From Vibrio sinaloensis (GTDB lineage Bacteria > Pseudomonadota > Gammaproteobacteria > Enterobacterales > Vibrionaceae), in the NCBI RefSeq assembly GCF_000808535.1, contig NZ_JWLV01000010.1:208045-272044 (forward strand): a stretch of DNA of 64,000 nucleotides, read 5' to 3'. A program made the translations under genes and the position numbers. Position 1 is the first letter of the stretch, and each line of letters starts with the position of its first letter. Under the pieces are notes generated by a model. The model was not told the origin of the DNA and searched no databases. It worked only from the letters and a program-made list of their open reading frames with translations. Below, piece after piece: positions 36,487 to 45,682 of the stretch.

Positions 36487-38352
36487 ATGCCATCGGACTC
36501 TAATAATATATTTGGGTTCTTTGATGAGTTTGAAGCTTCAGAAGGAGAGTCGGAACAATCTCCATTAGAGCTATATCAAGAGCCCGTTGAAATTGTATTA
36601 ACCCTAGACAGTCAGCCAAAGAAGGTGCAACAAGAGGTGCTCCGCCGTATCAAAATTATCGCCTTTGTGGATAGGCGTTTAAAAGGTGGATGGACCGAGA
36701 AAAACTTGCCCCCCATACTAAGCCTCGTTGAATCTGAATTGCAACTAACTCCTCCTAGTTGGCGAACACTAGCTACGTGGAAAAAATCTTACTTTGAGTC
36801 AGGAAAAGACCCATGTGCGCTTATACCGAAGCATGCGTTTAAGGGGAATAGGCAAAAAGAAATGGATTCACAATCCTTAATTGATGAGGCGATTAGGAAT
36901 ATATATCTGACACGTGAACGACTTAGTGTCGCAGAAGCATATCGATACTATAAGAGTCGAGTGATTCAAATAAATCGTGAGATTGTCCAAGGGAAAATAA
37001 AGCTAATTTCCGAGCGTTCTTTTTACAACCGAGTACACGACTTGCCTCCCTATGAAGTGGCGACTGCAAGGTTTGGCAAACGATATGCAGACAGAGAATT
37101 TCGCTCGGTTGGTCAACAAGTAGCTGCAACCAAGCCAATGGAATATGTCGAAATTGACCATACTCCAGTTCCAGTTATTCTGATTGATGATGAGTTAGAT
37201 ATTCCTTTAGGACGCCCTTATCTCACGATGCTTTATGACCGTTTCAGTAAATGTATTGTAGGGCTGAGTGTAAATTTTAGAGATCCCAGTTTCGACTCTG
37301 TACGCAAGGCTTTACTTAATACTTTGATAGATAAAAGCTGGTTAAAAAGTAGCTACCCTTCTATAAAGAATGATTGGCCATGTCACGGAAAGATTGACTA
37401 CCTAGTTGTTGATAATGGCGCTGAATTTTGGACCGACAGCTTAGAAGACTCTTTAAGACCATTCGTAACTGATATTCAATATAGCCAAGCTGCTAAGCCT
37501 TGGCGAAAGTCAGGGATCGAAAAGCTATTTGATCAGATGAACAAAGGGTTAGTGAACGCATTGCCTGGGAAAACGTTCACCAATCCTACTCAACTTCAAG
37601 ATTACAATCCTAAAAAGGATGCGGTGGTTAGAGTTTCTATATTTCTTGAATTACTTCATAAGTGGATTGTCGACTATTACCATATGGCACCTGATTCAAG
37701 AGAACGTGACATTCCATACCACAAGTGGAATCAATCGGAATGGACTCCCTCTTACTACAGTGGTGCAGAGAAGGAGCAGTTGAGAGTTGAGCTAGGTTTG
37801 CTTAGACATCGGACCATCGGAGTAGCAGGAATTAGGCTTCATAACCTACGCTATCAGTCCTCTGAACTTATTGAATACCGTAAATATTGGGCATCCAACA
37901 ATGGCAAAAAGCTGTTTGTTAAGACCAAAACAGACCCTTCTGATATCAGTTCTATTCATGTTTACCTAGAATCGGAAAAGAGGTATATAAAAGTTCCAGC
38001 GGTAGACAACAGCGGATATACAAAAGGGCTGTCCCTTTTTGAGCATGAGCGAATACAAAAAGTACGTAGGCTTAATACTAAGCAGCTTGCTGATGATGAG
38101 GCGCTTTCGGATACATTCCTGTACATGAAAAAACGTATTCAGGAAGAGACCGATAGATTCCGCCGTGCGAAAAACAATAAGGCTAGCTTGCCTAAAACGG
38201 GCAATACTTCGAAATTAGCAAAGTTTAATGATGTGGGCTCAGACGGACCAAGCTCAATCAATACGACTCCAGTTAAACAAGAAACTACGGTAGTGTTCGA
38301 TGTCTCAGGGCAATTATCTGACGATGATTTTGAAGATATTGAGGGGTATTAA
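36487..38352 (+). CDS. tnsB: TnsB DDE transposase
   Basis: About 621 residues from ATG 36487. The longer frame from GTG 36475 overlaps tnsA. The catalytic triad is visible: Asp224 (VEIDHTPV), Asp309 (VVDNGAEFW) and Glu345 (WRKSGIEKLF), with the 35-residue D-E spacing of retroviral-type integrases. N-terminal helix-turn-helix segments bind the end repeats. The C-terminal tail (VSGQLSDDDFEDIEGY) is acidic, as expected for the TnsC-contacting hook. TnsB joins the 3' ends to the target. Confidence 0.93.
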   Translation: MPSDSNNIFGFFDEFEASEGESEQSPLELYQEPVEIVLTLDSQPKKVQQEVLRRIKIIAFVDRRLKGGWTEKNLPPILSLVESELQLTPPSWRTLATWKKSYFESGKDPCALIPKHAFKGNRQKEMDSQSLIDEAIRNIYLTRERLSVAEAYRYYKSRVIQINREIVQGKIKLISERSFYNRVHDLPPYEVATARFGKRYADREFRSVGQQVAATKPMEYVEIDHTPVPVILIDDELDIPLGRPYLTMLYDRFSKCIVGLSVNFRDPSFDSVRKALLNTLIDKSWLKSSYPSIKNDWPCHGKIDYLVVDNGAEFWTDSLEDSLRPFVTDIQYSQAAKPWRKSGIEKLFDQMNKGLVNALPGKTFTNPTQLQDYNPKKDAVVRVSIFLELLHKWIVDYYHMAPDSRERDIPYHKWNQSEWTPSYYSGAEKEQLRVELGLLRHRTIGVAGIRLHNLRYQSSELIEYRKYWASNNGKKLFVKTKTDPSDISSIHVYLESEKRYIKVPAVDNSGYTKGLSLFEHERIQKVRRLNTKQLADDEALSDTFLYMKKRIQEETDRFRRAKNNKASLPKTGNTSKLAKFNDVGSDGPSSINTTPVKQETTVVFDVSGQLSDDDFEDIEGY

Positions 38353-38353
38353 T

Positions 38354-39415
38354 TTGAACTTAACATCTAGTCAGTTTGAGCAACTAAAGTCCTTTGAAAC
38401 TTGCTTTATCGAGTACCCTGCAATAACTGAAATCTACTCTATTTTGGATCAACTTCGTTTTAATCATTCCCTTGGCGGGGAACCGGAGTCTTTCTTGTTA
38501 ACTGGTGAGGCCGGAAGTGGAAAGACGGCTTTGATTAATAATTACCTATCACGCTTTCCGTCGAGTTCAACTTGGAGCAAACAACCAGTTCTTAGCACTA
38601 GAGTGCCGAGCCGCATAAATGAACAGAATACGCTCACACAGTTTTTAGTTGATTTGGATGGTAAATCAGGTGGAAGAGGTACTCGAAGACGTAATGAAAT
38701 TGCACTCGGCGAGGCTGTCGTAAAGCAACTTGAACGCAAATCTGTAGAGCTGATTATCGTTAACGAAATTCAAGAGCTTGTAGAGTTTTCGACAGCAGAG
38801 GAAAGGCAAGCTATTGCTAATACGTTCAAATATATAAGTGAAGAAGCGAAAGTCTCGTTTGTGTTGGTTGGTATGCCCTATGCGGATGTAATAGCGACAG
38901 AGCCACAATGGAACTCGCGATTAAGTTGGAGACGAAAGATTAAGCATTTCAAGCTGTTGAAAGCTAGCAGTCATTCGAGTGGAGCGGTGTCTTATGCTTT
39001 TGACTTGGAACAAAAAAAGCATTTTGCCAAATTTGTCGCGGGTTTGAGTGCGAGAATGGGTTTTGATGAACCGCCAGTACTTACAAAAAATGAAGTGTTA
39101 TATCCTTTGTTTGTTATGTGTAAGGGAGAGTGCCGAGCGTTGAAGCACTTCTTGAAAGATGCATTACTGATGAGTTTCAATGAGAACGTCGATACGATAG
39201 ACAAAGCGATATTGTCGCGCACGTTTTCATTTAAGTTCCCCTATTTGGATAACCCATTTGATGCTCCTGTAGAGGAGCTTCGTCTTCATCAAATTGACTC
39301 TGGTTCTACTTACAACCTAAATGCCATTGCCGCAGAAGATAAAATACTTGCTCCGCGATTTACAGATGCAATTCCGTTGAGCATGTTATTGAGTAAAAGC
39401 GGGCTTAAAGCTTAG
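38354..39415 (+). CDS. tnsC: TnsC AAA+ target-selection ATPase
   Basis: 353 residues. The start is set at TTG 38354 because it directly follows the tnsB stop and is preceded at good distance by GAGGGG (38341-38346). The ATG at 38300 lies deep inside tnsB. Walker A is GEAGSGKT (residues 51-58), Walker B is LIIVNE (133-138), followed by a sensor region (VLVGMPYADVI). TnsC links the TniQ-Cascade complex to TnsAB. It is convergent with xre, with a 4-base overlap at the stops. Confidence 0.92.
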   Translation: MNLTSSQFEQLKSFETCFIEYPAITEIYSILDQLRFNHSLGGEPESFLLTGEAGSGKTALINNYLSRFPSSSTWSKQPVLSTRVPSRINEQNTLTQFLVDLDGKSGGRGTRRRNEIALGEAVVKQLERKSVELIIVNEIQELVEFSTAEERQAIANTFKYISEEAKVSFVLVGMPYADVIATEPQWNSRLSWRRKIKHFKLLKASSHSSGAVSYAFDLEQKKHFAKFVAGLSARMGFDEPPVLTKNEVLYPLFVMCKGECRALKHFLKDALLMSFNENVDTIDKAILSRTFSFKFPYLDNPFDAPVEELRLHQIDSGSTYNLNAIAAEDKILAPRFTDAIPLSMLLSKSGLKA

Positions 39416-39726
39416 AGATGACTTTCGCCATTTAGGTTTTCCAGTAGCGCTTTTTTTTCGTCGTCACTCATTTTCTCAATGGCACACGCCAGTTCAGCAC
39501 TCAATTCGTTCCTACAGAAAAAATAGTTCAAGGGAACATCTAACTCTTCAGCCATTCGTTCGAGTGTACCAATATCTGGTACGTGTCTACCTTTCTCATA
39601 ATGGTTCATTCGCCCACTAGCAGAGCTTGGTTCCATGCCGATTTTCACCCCTAAATCTTTTTGGGTGATTTTGGCTTTTTTACGCGCAGCTTTGAGCCTC
39701 GCTGGGATTGGGTTGTCTTTTTGCAC
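39412..39726 (-). CDS. xre: Xre-family regulator of the CAST
   Basis: A 104-residue protein. Residues ~8-62 form a Cro/CI-type helix-turn-helix (LKAARKKAKITQKDLGVKIG) and the rest is a short helical tail. I-F3 transposons are known to carry an Xre regulator that controls the tniQ-cas genes and the homing guide. Here the promoter contains two palindromic operators, and a third copy of the same palindrome precedes tniQ, supporting autoregulation plus control of targeting. Confidence 0.88.
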   Translation of the reverse strand: MQKDNPIPARLKAARKKAKITQKDLGVKIGMEPSSASGRMNHYEKGRHVPDIGTLERMAEELDVPLNYFFCRNELSAELACAIEKMSDDEKKALLENLNGESHL

Positions 39727-39754
39727 TTACACATTTCTTTTCAACCTTTAGATA

Positions 39755-39771
39755 ACTTAGATTGTCTAAGT
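39755..39771. promoter_or_regulatory. Xre operator O1
   Basis: ACTTAGA-TTG-TCTAAGT is a perfect 17-base palindrome upstream of xre. It overlaps a possible -35 element (TTGTCT, 39762-39767) for the rightward gene at 39828. Confidence 0.75.
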
Positions 39772-39788
39772 TTTACTGATTTTTGTAT

Positions 39789-39805
39789 ACTTAGCAATCC
39801 TAAGT
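39789..39805. promoter_or_regulatory. Xre operator O2
   Basis: ACTTAG-CAATC-CTAAGT has the same half-sites as O1 and lies 34 bases away centre to centre. It overlaps a possible rightward -10 (TATACT, 39786-39791), 18 bases from the -35 in O1. Confidence 0.72.
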
Positions 39806-39827
39806 TTTTGTTGTTTGTACTAGTGAT

Positions 39828-40364
39828 ATGAATAAAGCGATCAGAATTAATCCCCACATGTTTAACCTATTGATTGAAAAAGGAATGGATGGCTTTTCAG
39901 TCATAGACGCTAGGGATACTTTACTAAACAGTGATGTGACCTTCCCGAGTAAGGATGACGCTCGAAAGTACATTTATAAGCAACTTCTATCATTCGAGGA
40001 GAAAGGTTGGCTTTCTGTTGTTGGGACCCAAAGATCGAAACGTTACCATCAAACTAGTGAGTTCAAAGCACTCAAAGTCGAGCCCAGAATGGCTAGAAAC
40101 AGTAAGGTTAAAGCTGACTCAATGGCCATTCAGATTTCAGAGACATCTTTGACTGCATTGGAGCAAGAGAAAAAACAATATGAAGGAGAGCTCGCGATTA
40201 CTCTAGGTGAGATAGAGGAATATCAGTCGCTGTTGACGCGCTTCCCTCACAGCAGACGAAAGATGCAACCCCTATTTAACGAAGCGAGAGAGCGATCAGC
40301 AAAGCTATTGGGCAAAATCAATGCACTAACCAATTGGATGCAAGTAGCACAAGGTAAGGTGTAA
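39828..40364 (+). CDS. Unknown protein in the Xre-controlled helicase operon
   Basis: 178 residues. The N-terminal half looks like a winged-helix DNA-binding module (FSVIDARDTLL...ARKYIYKQLLSFEEKGWLSVVG). The middle to C-terminal part (about 105-160) is a predicted coiled coil (LEQEKKQYEGELAITLGEIEEY). No family is recognised. It starts 23 bases after Xre operator O2 and ends two bases before the helicase gene, so the two are probably co-transcribed and repressed by Xre. It could be a DNA-binding partner of the helicase. Confidence 0.65.
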   Translation: MNKAIRINPHMFNLLIEKGMDGFSVIDARDTLLNSDVTFPSKDDARKYIYKQLLSFEEKGWLSVVGTQRSKRYHQTSEFKALKVEPRMARNSKVKADSMAIQISETSLTALEQEKKQYEGELAITLGEIEEYQSLLTRFPHSRRKMQPLFNEARERSAKLLGKINALTNWMQVAQGKV

Positions 40365-40366
40365 CA

Positions 40367-41752
40367 ATGCTAAGGGTATGGCAAGCCGACTGTGCAGAGC
40401 TGGCTATCAATAAATTTGCATCCAATAGACGACCGCATTTCTTCTGCCAAGCGACTCCTGGTGCAGGTAAAACCGTTATGGCTGCCGAGGTGGCAAGGCG
40501 CTTATTTGAAGAAGGTATGATTGACTTAGTGCTCTGTTTTTCGCCATCTTTGTCCGTAGCTGAAGGGATGCAAAAAACGTTTGCATGGAAATTAGAGTGC
40601 TCATTTAACGGAGGGTTAGGTTCTCTGGGAGGATCTTATACTTACCAATCTATCCGTTTTTTTGACGATAACTTTTGGAACACTATCAGCAAACATCGAG
40701 TCTTAGTCGTATTTGATGAAATTCATCACTGTTCGTTTGAAGAAGATGGTCGATCAAACTCTTGGGGTATAGAGATAGTCTCAAAGATACAAGGACTTGC
40801 ACGATACACGCTGGCATTGTCAGGCACTCCTTGGCGTTCAGACAGACTGCCAATTGTGATGGCAGAATATTCTGCCCCTGAAGGGATGCTTATCTGTGAT
40901 TACCAGTATGGCTTAAAGCAAGCGGTTGTAGACGGAGTTTGTCGCCAACCGAAAATTGTCTTAATCGATAATGAGCATTTGAGTATTACGTCTGGAGGCA
41001 ATAGGCAACATTTTGCGTCCATTTTGGATTGCCTTAAACAATCTGATATTTCTTATCAAAGCGTCATTCACAATGAAGAAGCGATGCATTACATCTTGAA
41101 CAGTGCCTGCAAAAAGCTAGCGCAGATCAGGGAACTTTCGCCAAACGCAGGCGGGTTAGTGGTCGCTGCTTCTATCAAGCACGCGAAAGATATTCAAAAA
41201 CGCTTGGTCGAGCAGTTTAATCAATCAGCAAGCATTGTCACTTATCACCACGTAAACCCACTAAATGAAATTGAATCTTTTCGACACTCGAATGTTCAGT
41301 GGATAGTCAGTGTTGGGATGATAAGTGAAGGTACGGATATTCCTCGGTTGCAGGTTTGCTGTCATATGAGCTCAGTGAAAACAGAACTCTATTTCAGGCA
41401 GGTCCTTGGAAGAATATTGAGAGTTAACGACTCACTGAACCAAGAAGCATGGTTGTATACTTTTGCTGAAGAGAGCTTGGTCAAGTTTGCTGAGCGTGTA
41501 GAAGAAGACATTCCAGAATCTTGTATGTTCATTGGCGTTGAAAAGTCAGTAACTTCATGTTGTTTAGATTCTCTTTCAGACGATACTGGTTCTATTTCTG
41601 AATCACGAACAAACAATATTCTACCACTTGAATGGGCTACGGGCCCTTTTTTGGAAAGTGTGAATAGTGATTTTTTAGCCTTCGAAGAATCAGAACGTAT
41701 CAAGTTAGGGGCCTTTCGAGAGCGAGTGATAGCGGCTTTTGACTATGTTTAA
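40367..41752 (+). CDS. DExH-box superfamily 2 helicase
   Basis: 461 residues. Motifs in order are Walker A ATPGAGKTVMAAE, DExH (VVFDEIHHCSF), SGTPW (motif III), a second RecA-like domain with SEGTDIPRL and motif VI RQVLGRILRV. It lacks any recognisable nuclease domain. The location directly behind the xre control region, separate from the restriction cargo, suggests a role in the transposon's own life cycle (post-insertion repair, target unwinding) or a defence function. This is inference from position only. Confidence 0.75.
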   Translation: MLRVWQADCAELAINKFASNRRPHFFCQATPGAGKTVMAAEVARRLFEEGMIDLVLCFSPSLSVAEGMQKTFAWKLECSFNGGLGSLGGSYTYQSIRFFDDNFWNTISKHRVLVVFDEIHHCSFEEDGRSNSWGIEIVSKIQGLARYTLALSGTPWRSDRLPIVMAEYSAPEGMLICDYQYGLKQAVVDGVCRQPKIVLIDNEHLSITSGGNRQHFASILDCLKQSDISYQSVIHNEEAMHYILNSACKKLAQIRELSPNAGGLVVAASIKHAKDIQKRLVEQFNQSASIVTYHHVNPLNEIESFRHSNVQWIVSVGMISEGTDIPRLQVCCHMSSVKTELYFRQVLGRILRVNDSLNQEAWLYTFAEESLVKFAERVEEDIPESCMFIGVEKSVTSCCLDSLSDDTGSISESRTNNILPLEWATGPFLESVNSDFLAFEESERIKLGAFRERVIAAFDYV

Positions 41753-41875
41753 TCTCCCAAGCCTACAATTTGTGATCGGATTACCCATTAACCATACTAT
41801 TGTTGCGTTCTTATTCTTCACCCATATGAACTTTGTTATATAATCCGTCGCAATTCAGTATGGAATCAAAGTCGT

Positions 41876-44332
41876 ATGGTCGAAAAGTTCTCCAAGTCTC
41901 AGCTGTCTGAAGCCGACATCATCTCCAAGTTCATTCTTCCCGCTATTAAAGAAAATGGCTGGGATGACATGAACCAAATCCGCCAAGAAGTAAAACTGCG
42001 TGACGGTAAAGTTGTGGTTCGTGGTCAGATTGCCGCACGTAAGAAAGTGAAGTCTGCTGATATTGTGCTGTATCACAAACCAAGTATGCCGCTTGCTGTA
42101 GTGGAAGCGAAAGCGAACAAGCACGAAATTGGTAAGGGAATGCAGCAAGGCTTGGATTATGCGTCACTACTGGATGTTCCGTTTGTGTTTGCTAGTAATG
42201 GTGATGGGTTTATATTTCATGACAAAACGAACCCTGCGCAACTAGAAACAGAAATCAGACTCGAAGACTTCCCATCCCCTCAAATGTTGTGGGAAAAATA
42301 CTGCCAATGGAAAGGTTACTCAGATGAGCAACTGCCGCTAATTACACAAGCTTACTACGATGATGGAAGCGGTAAATCTCCGCGTTACTACCAATTAAAT
42401 GCGATTAACAAAACCATTGAAGCTGTCTCTGAAGGAAAGAACAGAGTGTTGCTGGTGATGGCGACGGGGACGGGGAAAACCTACACAGCATTTCAGATCA
42501 TTTGGCGTTTATGGAAGTCCGGTGCGAAAAAGCGCATTTTGTTTTTGGCAGATCGCAATATCTTAGTTGACCAAACGAAGAACAACGATTTCCAGCCATT
42601 TGGTACTGCCATGACCAAAATTGGAAACCGCAATATCGATCCTGCTTTTGAAATTCACCTAGGTCTCTACCAAGCGATGACGGGGCAGGAAGAGCAAAAG
42701 AAAATCTTTAAGAACGTGAGCCCTGACTTCTTTGACTTAATTGTTGTTGACGAGTGTCATCGCGGTAGTGCGTCTGAAGACAGTGCTTGGCGAGAAATTC
42801 TGGAATATTTTAGTTCCGCTACTCAAATTGGTTTGACTGCTACGCCAAAAGAAACAGACGAAGTTTCTAATATTGAATATTTTGGTGAGCCTGCTTATAC
42901 CTATTCTCTAAAGCAAGGGATCGAAGATGGATTCCTCGCTCCTTATAAAGTGGTTCGTGTCGATCTCGATGTAGACTTACAAGGTTGGCGTCCAACCAAA
43001 GGTCAGAAAGACAAGCATGGGGAAACCATCACTGATCGCATCTACAACCAAAAAGATTTCGACCGAACAATGGTGATAGATGAGCGAACAGCATTAGTTG
43101 CTCAAACCATTACTAAATATTTAAAACGTACAGATCCGATGGCGAAAACCATCGTATTTTGTAACGACGTCGACCATGCAGAGCGTATGCGACGTGCCAT
43201 TGCTAACTGCAACCCAGAGCAAATGGCGAAAAACGAAAAATACGTAATGAAGATTACAGGGGATGATGAAATCGGCAAAGATCAGCTTGATAACTTCATT
43301 AACCCGAAAAAAGCATATCCGGTGATTGCAACAACATCTGAATTGATGACGACAGGGGTCGACGCAAAGACATGTAAATTGGTTGTACTTGATTCGACGA
43401 TCAAATCCATGACCAAATTCAAGCAGATCATTGGTCGGGGCACGCGTATTGATGACCGATTTGGTAAGCTGTGGTTCTCTATTCTTGACTTCAAAAAGGC
43501 GACAGAACTCTTTGCAGATGAACGTTTTGACGGTACACCAGAAAGGGTAAAAGTTACTAAACCAGAAGATTTTGAAAACCCAGATGATCTCAACGATATT
43601 GTCGATGGTACAGGTGATAAAGGGGCCGATGACTCGTCTTTCGAGGATGATATAGACCCCACTACAATTTCTAAACCAACGACGCCAACAGATACCCCAA
43701 CGGATGGAGGTAACACCCCTGAAGGTGGAGATGAACCGATTCAAGAAGAAGTGCGCAAGTTTTATGTGTCTGGTGTTTCGGTAACTAAGGTCGCGGAGCG
43801 TGTCCAGTACTATGACAGTGACGGTAAATTGGTAACGGAATCATTTAAAGACTATACCCGCAAAGCAATGGCAACGCAGTTTGCGTCAATGGATGATTTC
43901 ACTAAGAAATGGAATGATGCAGATCGTAAGCAAGCCATTATTGATGAACTTGCTGAGCTCGGTATTATATGGGAAGCGCTGGAGCAAGAAGTGGGAAAAG
44001 ACATGGACCCATTTGATATGATTTGTCACGTTGTATATGACCAACCGCCATTGACTCGAAAAGAGCGAGCGGAGAACGTGAAAAAGCGCAACTACTTCAC
44101 TAAGTACGGTGAAACAGCACAGCAGGTACTGAATAATCTACTGGATAAGTACGCGGATGAAGGCGTTCAAGAGATTGAAAATATTCATGTATTGAAAGTA
44201 AAACCTTTTGATGAAATGGGTCGACCGATTGAAATCATCAAGAAAGGCTTTGGTGGTAAGCCGCAGTATCTCGAAGCGGTAAATGAACTAGAAGCGGCAA
44301 TCTATCAAACTTCATTTGAACAAACCGCATAA
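41876..44332 (+). CDS. hsdR: Type I restriction enzyme subunit R
   Basis: 818 residues. The N-terminal nuclease domain has [22 protein letters not shown] (E-x-K core). The helicase motor has Walker [16 protein letters not shown] (VVDECHRGS), LTATP and GRGTRI. A low-complexity acidic hinge ([13 protein letters not shown], Thr/Pro-rich) precedes the C-terminal domain that binds the methylase. The length fits the shorter EcoEI-like HsdR class. It is separated from hsdM by four small genes, so it has its own promoter and terminator. Confidence 0.9.
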   Translation: MVEKFSKSQLSEADIISKFILPAIKENGWDDMNQIRQEVKLRDGKVVVRGQIAARKKVKSADIVLYHKPSMPLAVVEAKANKHEIGKGMQQGLDYASLLDVPFVFASNGDGFIFHDKTNPAQLETEIRLEDFPSPQMLWEKYCQWKGYSDEQLPLITQAYYDDGSGKSPRYYQLNAINKTIEAVSEGKNRVLLVMATGTGKTYTAFQIIWRLWKSGAKKRILFLADRNILVDQTKNNDFQPFGTAMTKIGNRNIDPAFEIHLGLYQAMTGQEEQKKIFKNVSPDFFDLIVVDECHRGSASEDSAWREILEYFSSATQIGLTATPKETDEVSNIEYFGEPAYTYSLKQGIEDGFLAPYKVVRVDLDVDLQGWRPTKGQKDKHGETITDRIYNQKDFDRTMVIDERTALVAQTITKYLKRTDPMAKTIVFCNDVDHAERMRRAIANCNPEQMAKNEKYVMKITGDDEIGKDQLDNFINPKKAYPVIATTSELMTTGVDAKTCKLVVLDSTIKSMTKFKQIIGRGTRIDDRFGKLWFSILDFKKATELFADERFDGTPERVKVTKPEDFENPDDLNDIVDGTGDKGADDSSFEDDIDPTTISKPTTPTDTPTDGGNTPEGGDEPIQEEVRKFYVSGVSVTKVAERVQYYDSDGKLVTESFKDYTRKAMATQFASMDDFTKKWNDADRKQAIIDELAELGIIWEALEQEVGKDMDPFDMICHVVYDQPPLTRKERAENVKKRNYFTKYGETAQQVLNNLLDKYADEGVQEIENIHVLKVKPFDEMGRPIEIIKKGFGGKPQYLEAVNELEAAIYQTSFEQTA

Positions 44333-44342
44333 ACTCCCTTCG

Positions 44343-44373
44343 TAAAGGTCGCTAAATTTAGCGACCTTTTTAT
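44343..44373. terminator. Terminator after hsdR
   Basis: AAGGTCGCTAA and TTAGCGACCTT arms are followed by TTTTAT. It lies between convergent genes. Confidence 0.82.
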
Positions 44374-44747
44374 TTTGACTCACCCACTCGATCTAACTCT
44401 GAAGAAAACTCTGAAAGAAGCTTAGTGAACTCATCGTCTAAACAAGAATGATTTATGTACTTTGTAGGCACCATATTTAGCTTTAAAGAAAGGTAGTCTG
44501 GGTGTTCAGTAATGACTTTTAGATACGCATCAAGGCGCTTTTCCGATGTCGTTTCTCTTTTCAAATGTTTCTTTAGCTTCTCATAAAAGTTTGAGACTGC
44601 CTCTGGGGTTACATCTTGAAGATCCTCGTAATCATCGCAATAAAGTTCTTCATATAGCACATCAGCCAACTGACGAATGCTCCATCCCAAAGACGCAATA
44701 AGGTCTCGTATCTCTGTTTGTTTTTTTCTTGTCCCCATTTGTCCCAA
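44370..44747 (-). CDS. Hypothetical protein with helix-turn-helix-like N-terminus
   Basis: 125 residues. The N-terminal part (residues ~8-60: IRDLIASLGWSIRQLADVLY) resembles a small DNA-binding helix-turn-helix. The remainder is helical and charged. The start could be ATG 44747 or the in-frame ATG at 44735. It is divergent from the two small genes that follow. It may be an orphan regulator of the restriction cluster, but no family is recognised. Confidence 0.5.
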   Translation of the reverse strand: MGQMGTRKKQTEIRDLIASLGWSIRQLADVLYEELYCDDYEDLQDVTPEAVSNFYEKLKKHLKRETTSEKRLDAYLKVITEHPDYLSLKLNMVPTKYINHSCLDDEFTKLLSEFSSELDRVGESK

Positions 44748-44814
44748 GTCCGTTCGTTAATATGCAATTGTCTTAGCGAAGACACGTAAATAATCAATTT
44801 TAAAGGATAAAATC

Positions 44815-44964
44815 ATGACTAAATCAAAAACACCAATGACACCAGAAGCCGCTGCTCGTATTCAAGGTCACGCAGCGAAACAAAATGGTGGGCAAGTTCC
44901 TAAAGGTGACTTTGCGGGCCGAGCTCAACGCGCGGCTGCTCACAACCAAAAACAAGGGAAATAG
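44815..44964 (+). CDS. Small SMP-like protein (49 residues)
   Basis: ATG 44815, with AAAGGATAA upstream, to TAG 44964. The sequence reads MTKSKTPMTPEAAARIQGHA and continues with a Gly/Ala-rich ARAQ-type segment. The TPEAAARIQ and FAGRAQRAAA pattern matches the short seed-maturation-like (SMP) repeats also seen in other mobile elements. The function is unknown. It is cotranscribed with the next small gene, 9 bases downstream. Confidence 0.55.
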   Translation: MTKSKTPMTPEAAARIQGHAAKQNGGQVPKGDFAGRAQRAAAHNQKQGK

Positions 44965-44973
44965 GAGTTCATC

Positions 44974-45090
44974 ATGAATAAACCAGCTTCAAGTACACCA
45001 AAAGGTGGTGCTAAGCCGAATCCAAATTACCCAAGCACGACGGGCAAACCGTCGGGCGGCGGTCGCGGAAATACCCCTAAAAACAAATAG
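44974..45090 (+). CDS. Small Gly/Pro/Lys-rich protein (38 residues)
   Basis: ATG 44974, preceded by AGGAG at good spacing, to TAG 45090. The composition is almost entirely G, P, K, N, S and T (for example KGGAKPNPNYP), so it is likely disordered. The excellent ribosome site and the following terminator argue that it is real. No function is known. Confidence 0.5.
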   Translation: MNKPASSTPKGGAKPNPNYPSTTGKPSGGGRGNTPKNK

Positions 45091-45101
45091 CTGTATATAC
45101 C

Positions 45102-45127
45102 CAGAGGCGCACTAGCGCCTCTTTTTC
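45102..45127 (+). terminator. Terminator after the small-gene pair
   Basis: AGAGGCGC (45103-45110) and GCGCCTCT (45115-45122) are followed by TTTTC. Confidence 0.82.
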
Positions 45128-45137
45128 TTCTATTTAC

Positions 45138-45539
45138 TCAACAGCCCTTGGAGTTGTGGATGAATGCTGCGATAAACGGCTTGTTGTCAGCTATATATTC
45201 CGAATACGGTATGGCTTTTTCAGTTTTACTCATCGCGCATAAACAAGTATCTCGCTTGTTTTCATACCAGCTTACATCGACCATATTTTGGGAAGAATTC
45301 ACGCAGGTATCTATGATCGCGTACTCCACTTCCAGGGGATAGCGTTCTTCATCGAAAGTATTATTCACTTGGTAACCACCAAAAGCACCAATAAGCAATG
45401 TGGTACTTGCTGATATCCATTTTCGCTTACTAAAGCTAAAGCCTTTAAAACTCTTCTCGCACTCTTTACAAGAGATATTCTCAGCAAACTCGATGTCATT
45501 ATCGGCTTGGCAATGGGGGCATTCTATTTTCATTAGCAA
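45138..45539 (-). CDS. Zinc-ribbon membrane protein, unknown
   Basis: 133 residues. The N-terminus carries a four-cysteine zinc ribbon (CPHCQADNDIEFAENISCKEC). One membrane segment follows (WISASTTLLIGAFGGYQV) and then a Cys-containing C-terminal domain (DTCLCAMSKTEKA). The topology suggests a cytoplasmic zinc ribbon and an exported tail. It is convergent with the small genes and divergent from hsdM. No family is recognised. Confidence 0.5.
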   Translation of the reverse strand: MLMKIECPHCQADNDIEFAENISCKECEKSFKGFSFSKRKWISASTTLLIGAFGGYQVNNTFDEERYPLEVEYAIIDTCVNSSQNMVDVSWYENKRDTCLCAMSKTEKAIPYSEYIADNKPFIAAFIHNSKGC

Positions 45540-45682
45540 CTAACATGATTGATTTATAAGTATTTATTGAATCTATAATTCTAGCGTGATTATACGCCTA
45601 CATTCATAGACATAAATCGATTTTTTCGATCGATGTTCTGCTATAATTCGCCCCAATTTTCAGTTAGCTAAAGTAGTAAAAC

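Noticed and set aside
40367..41752. Helicase considered as Cas3
   Set aside because: No HD nuclease domain is present, the order of genes is wrong, and the motifs fit general SF2 DExH helicases. I-F3 systems lack Cas3.
43121..43744. 207-codon minus-strand frame inside hsdR
   Set aside because: It lies fully antisense to a strong helicase/nuclease coding region, has a Cys/Phe-rich composition and no family signal.
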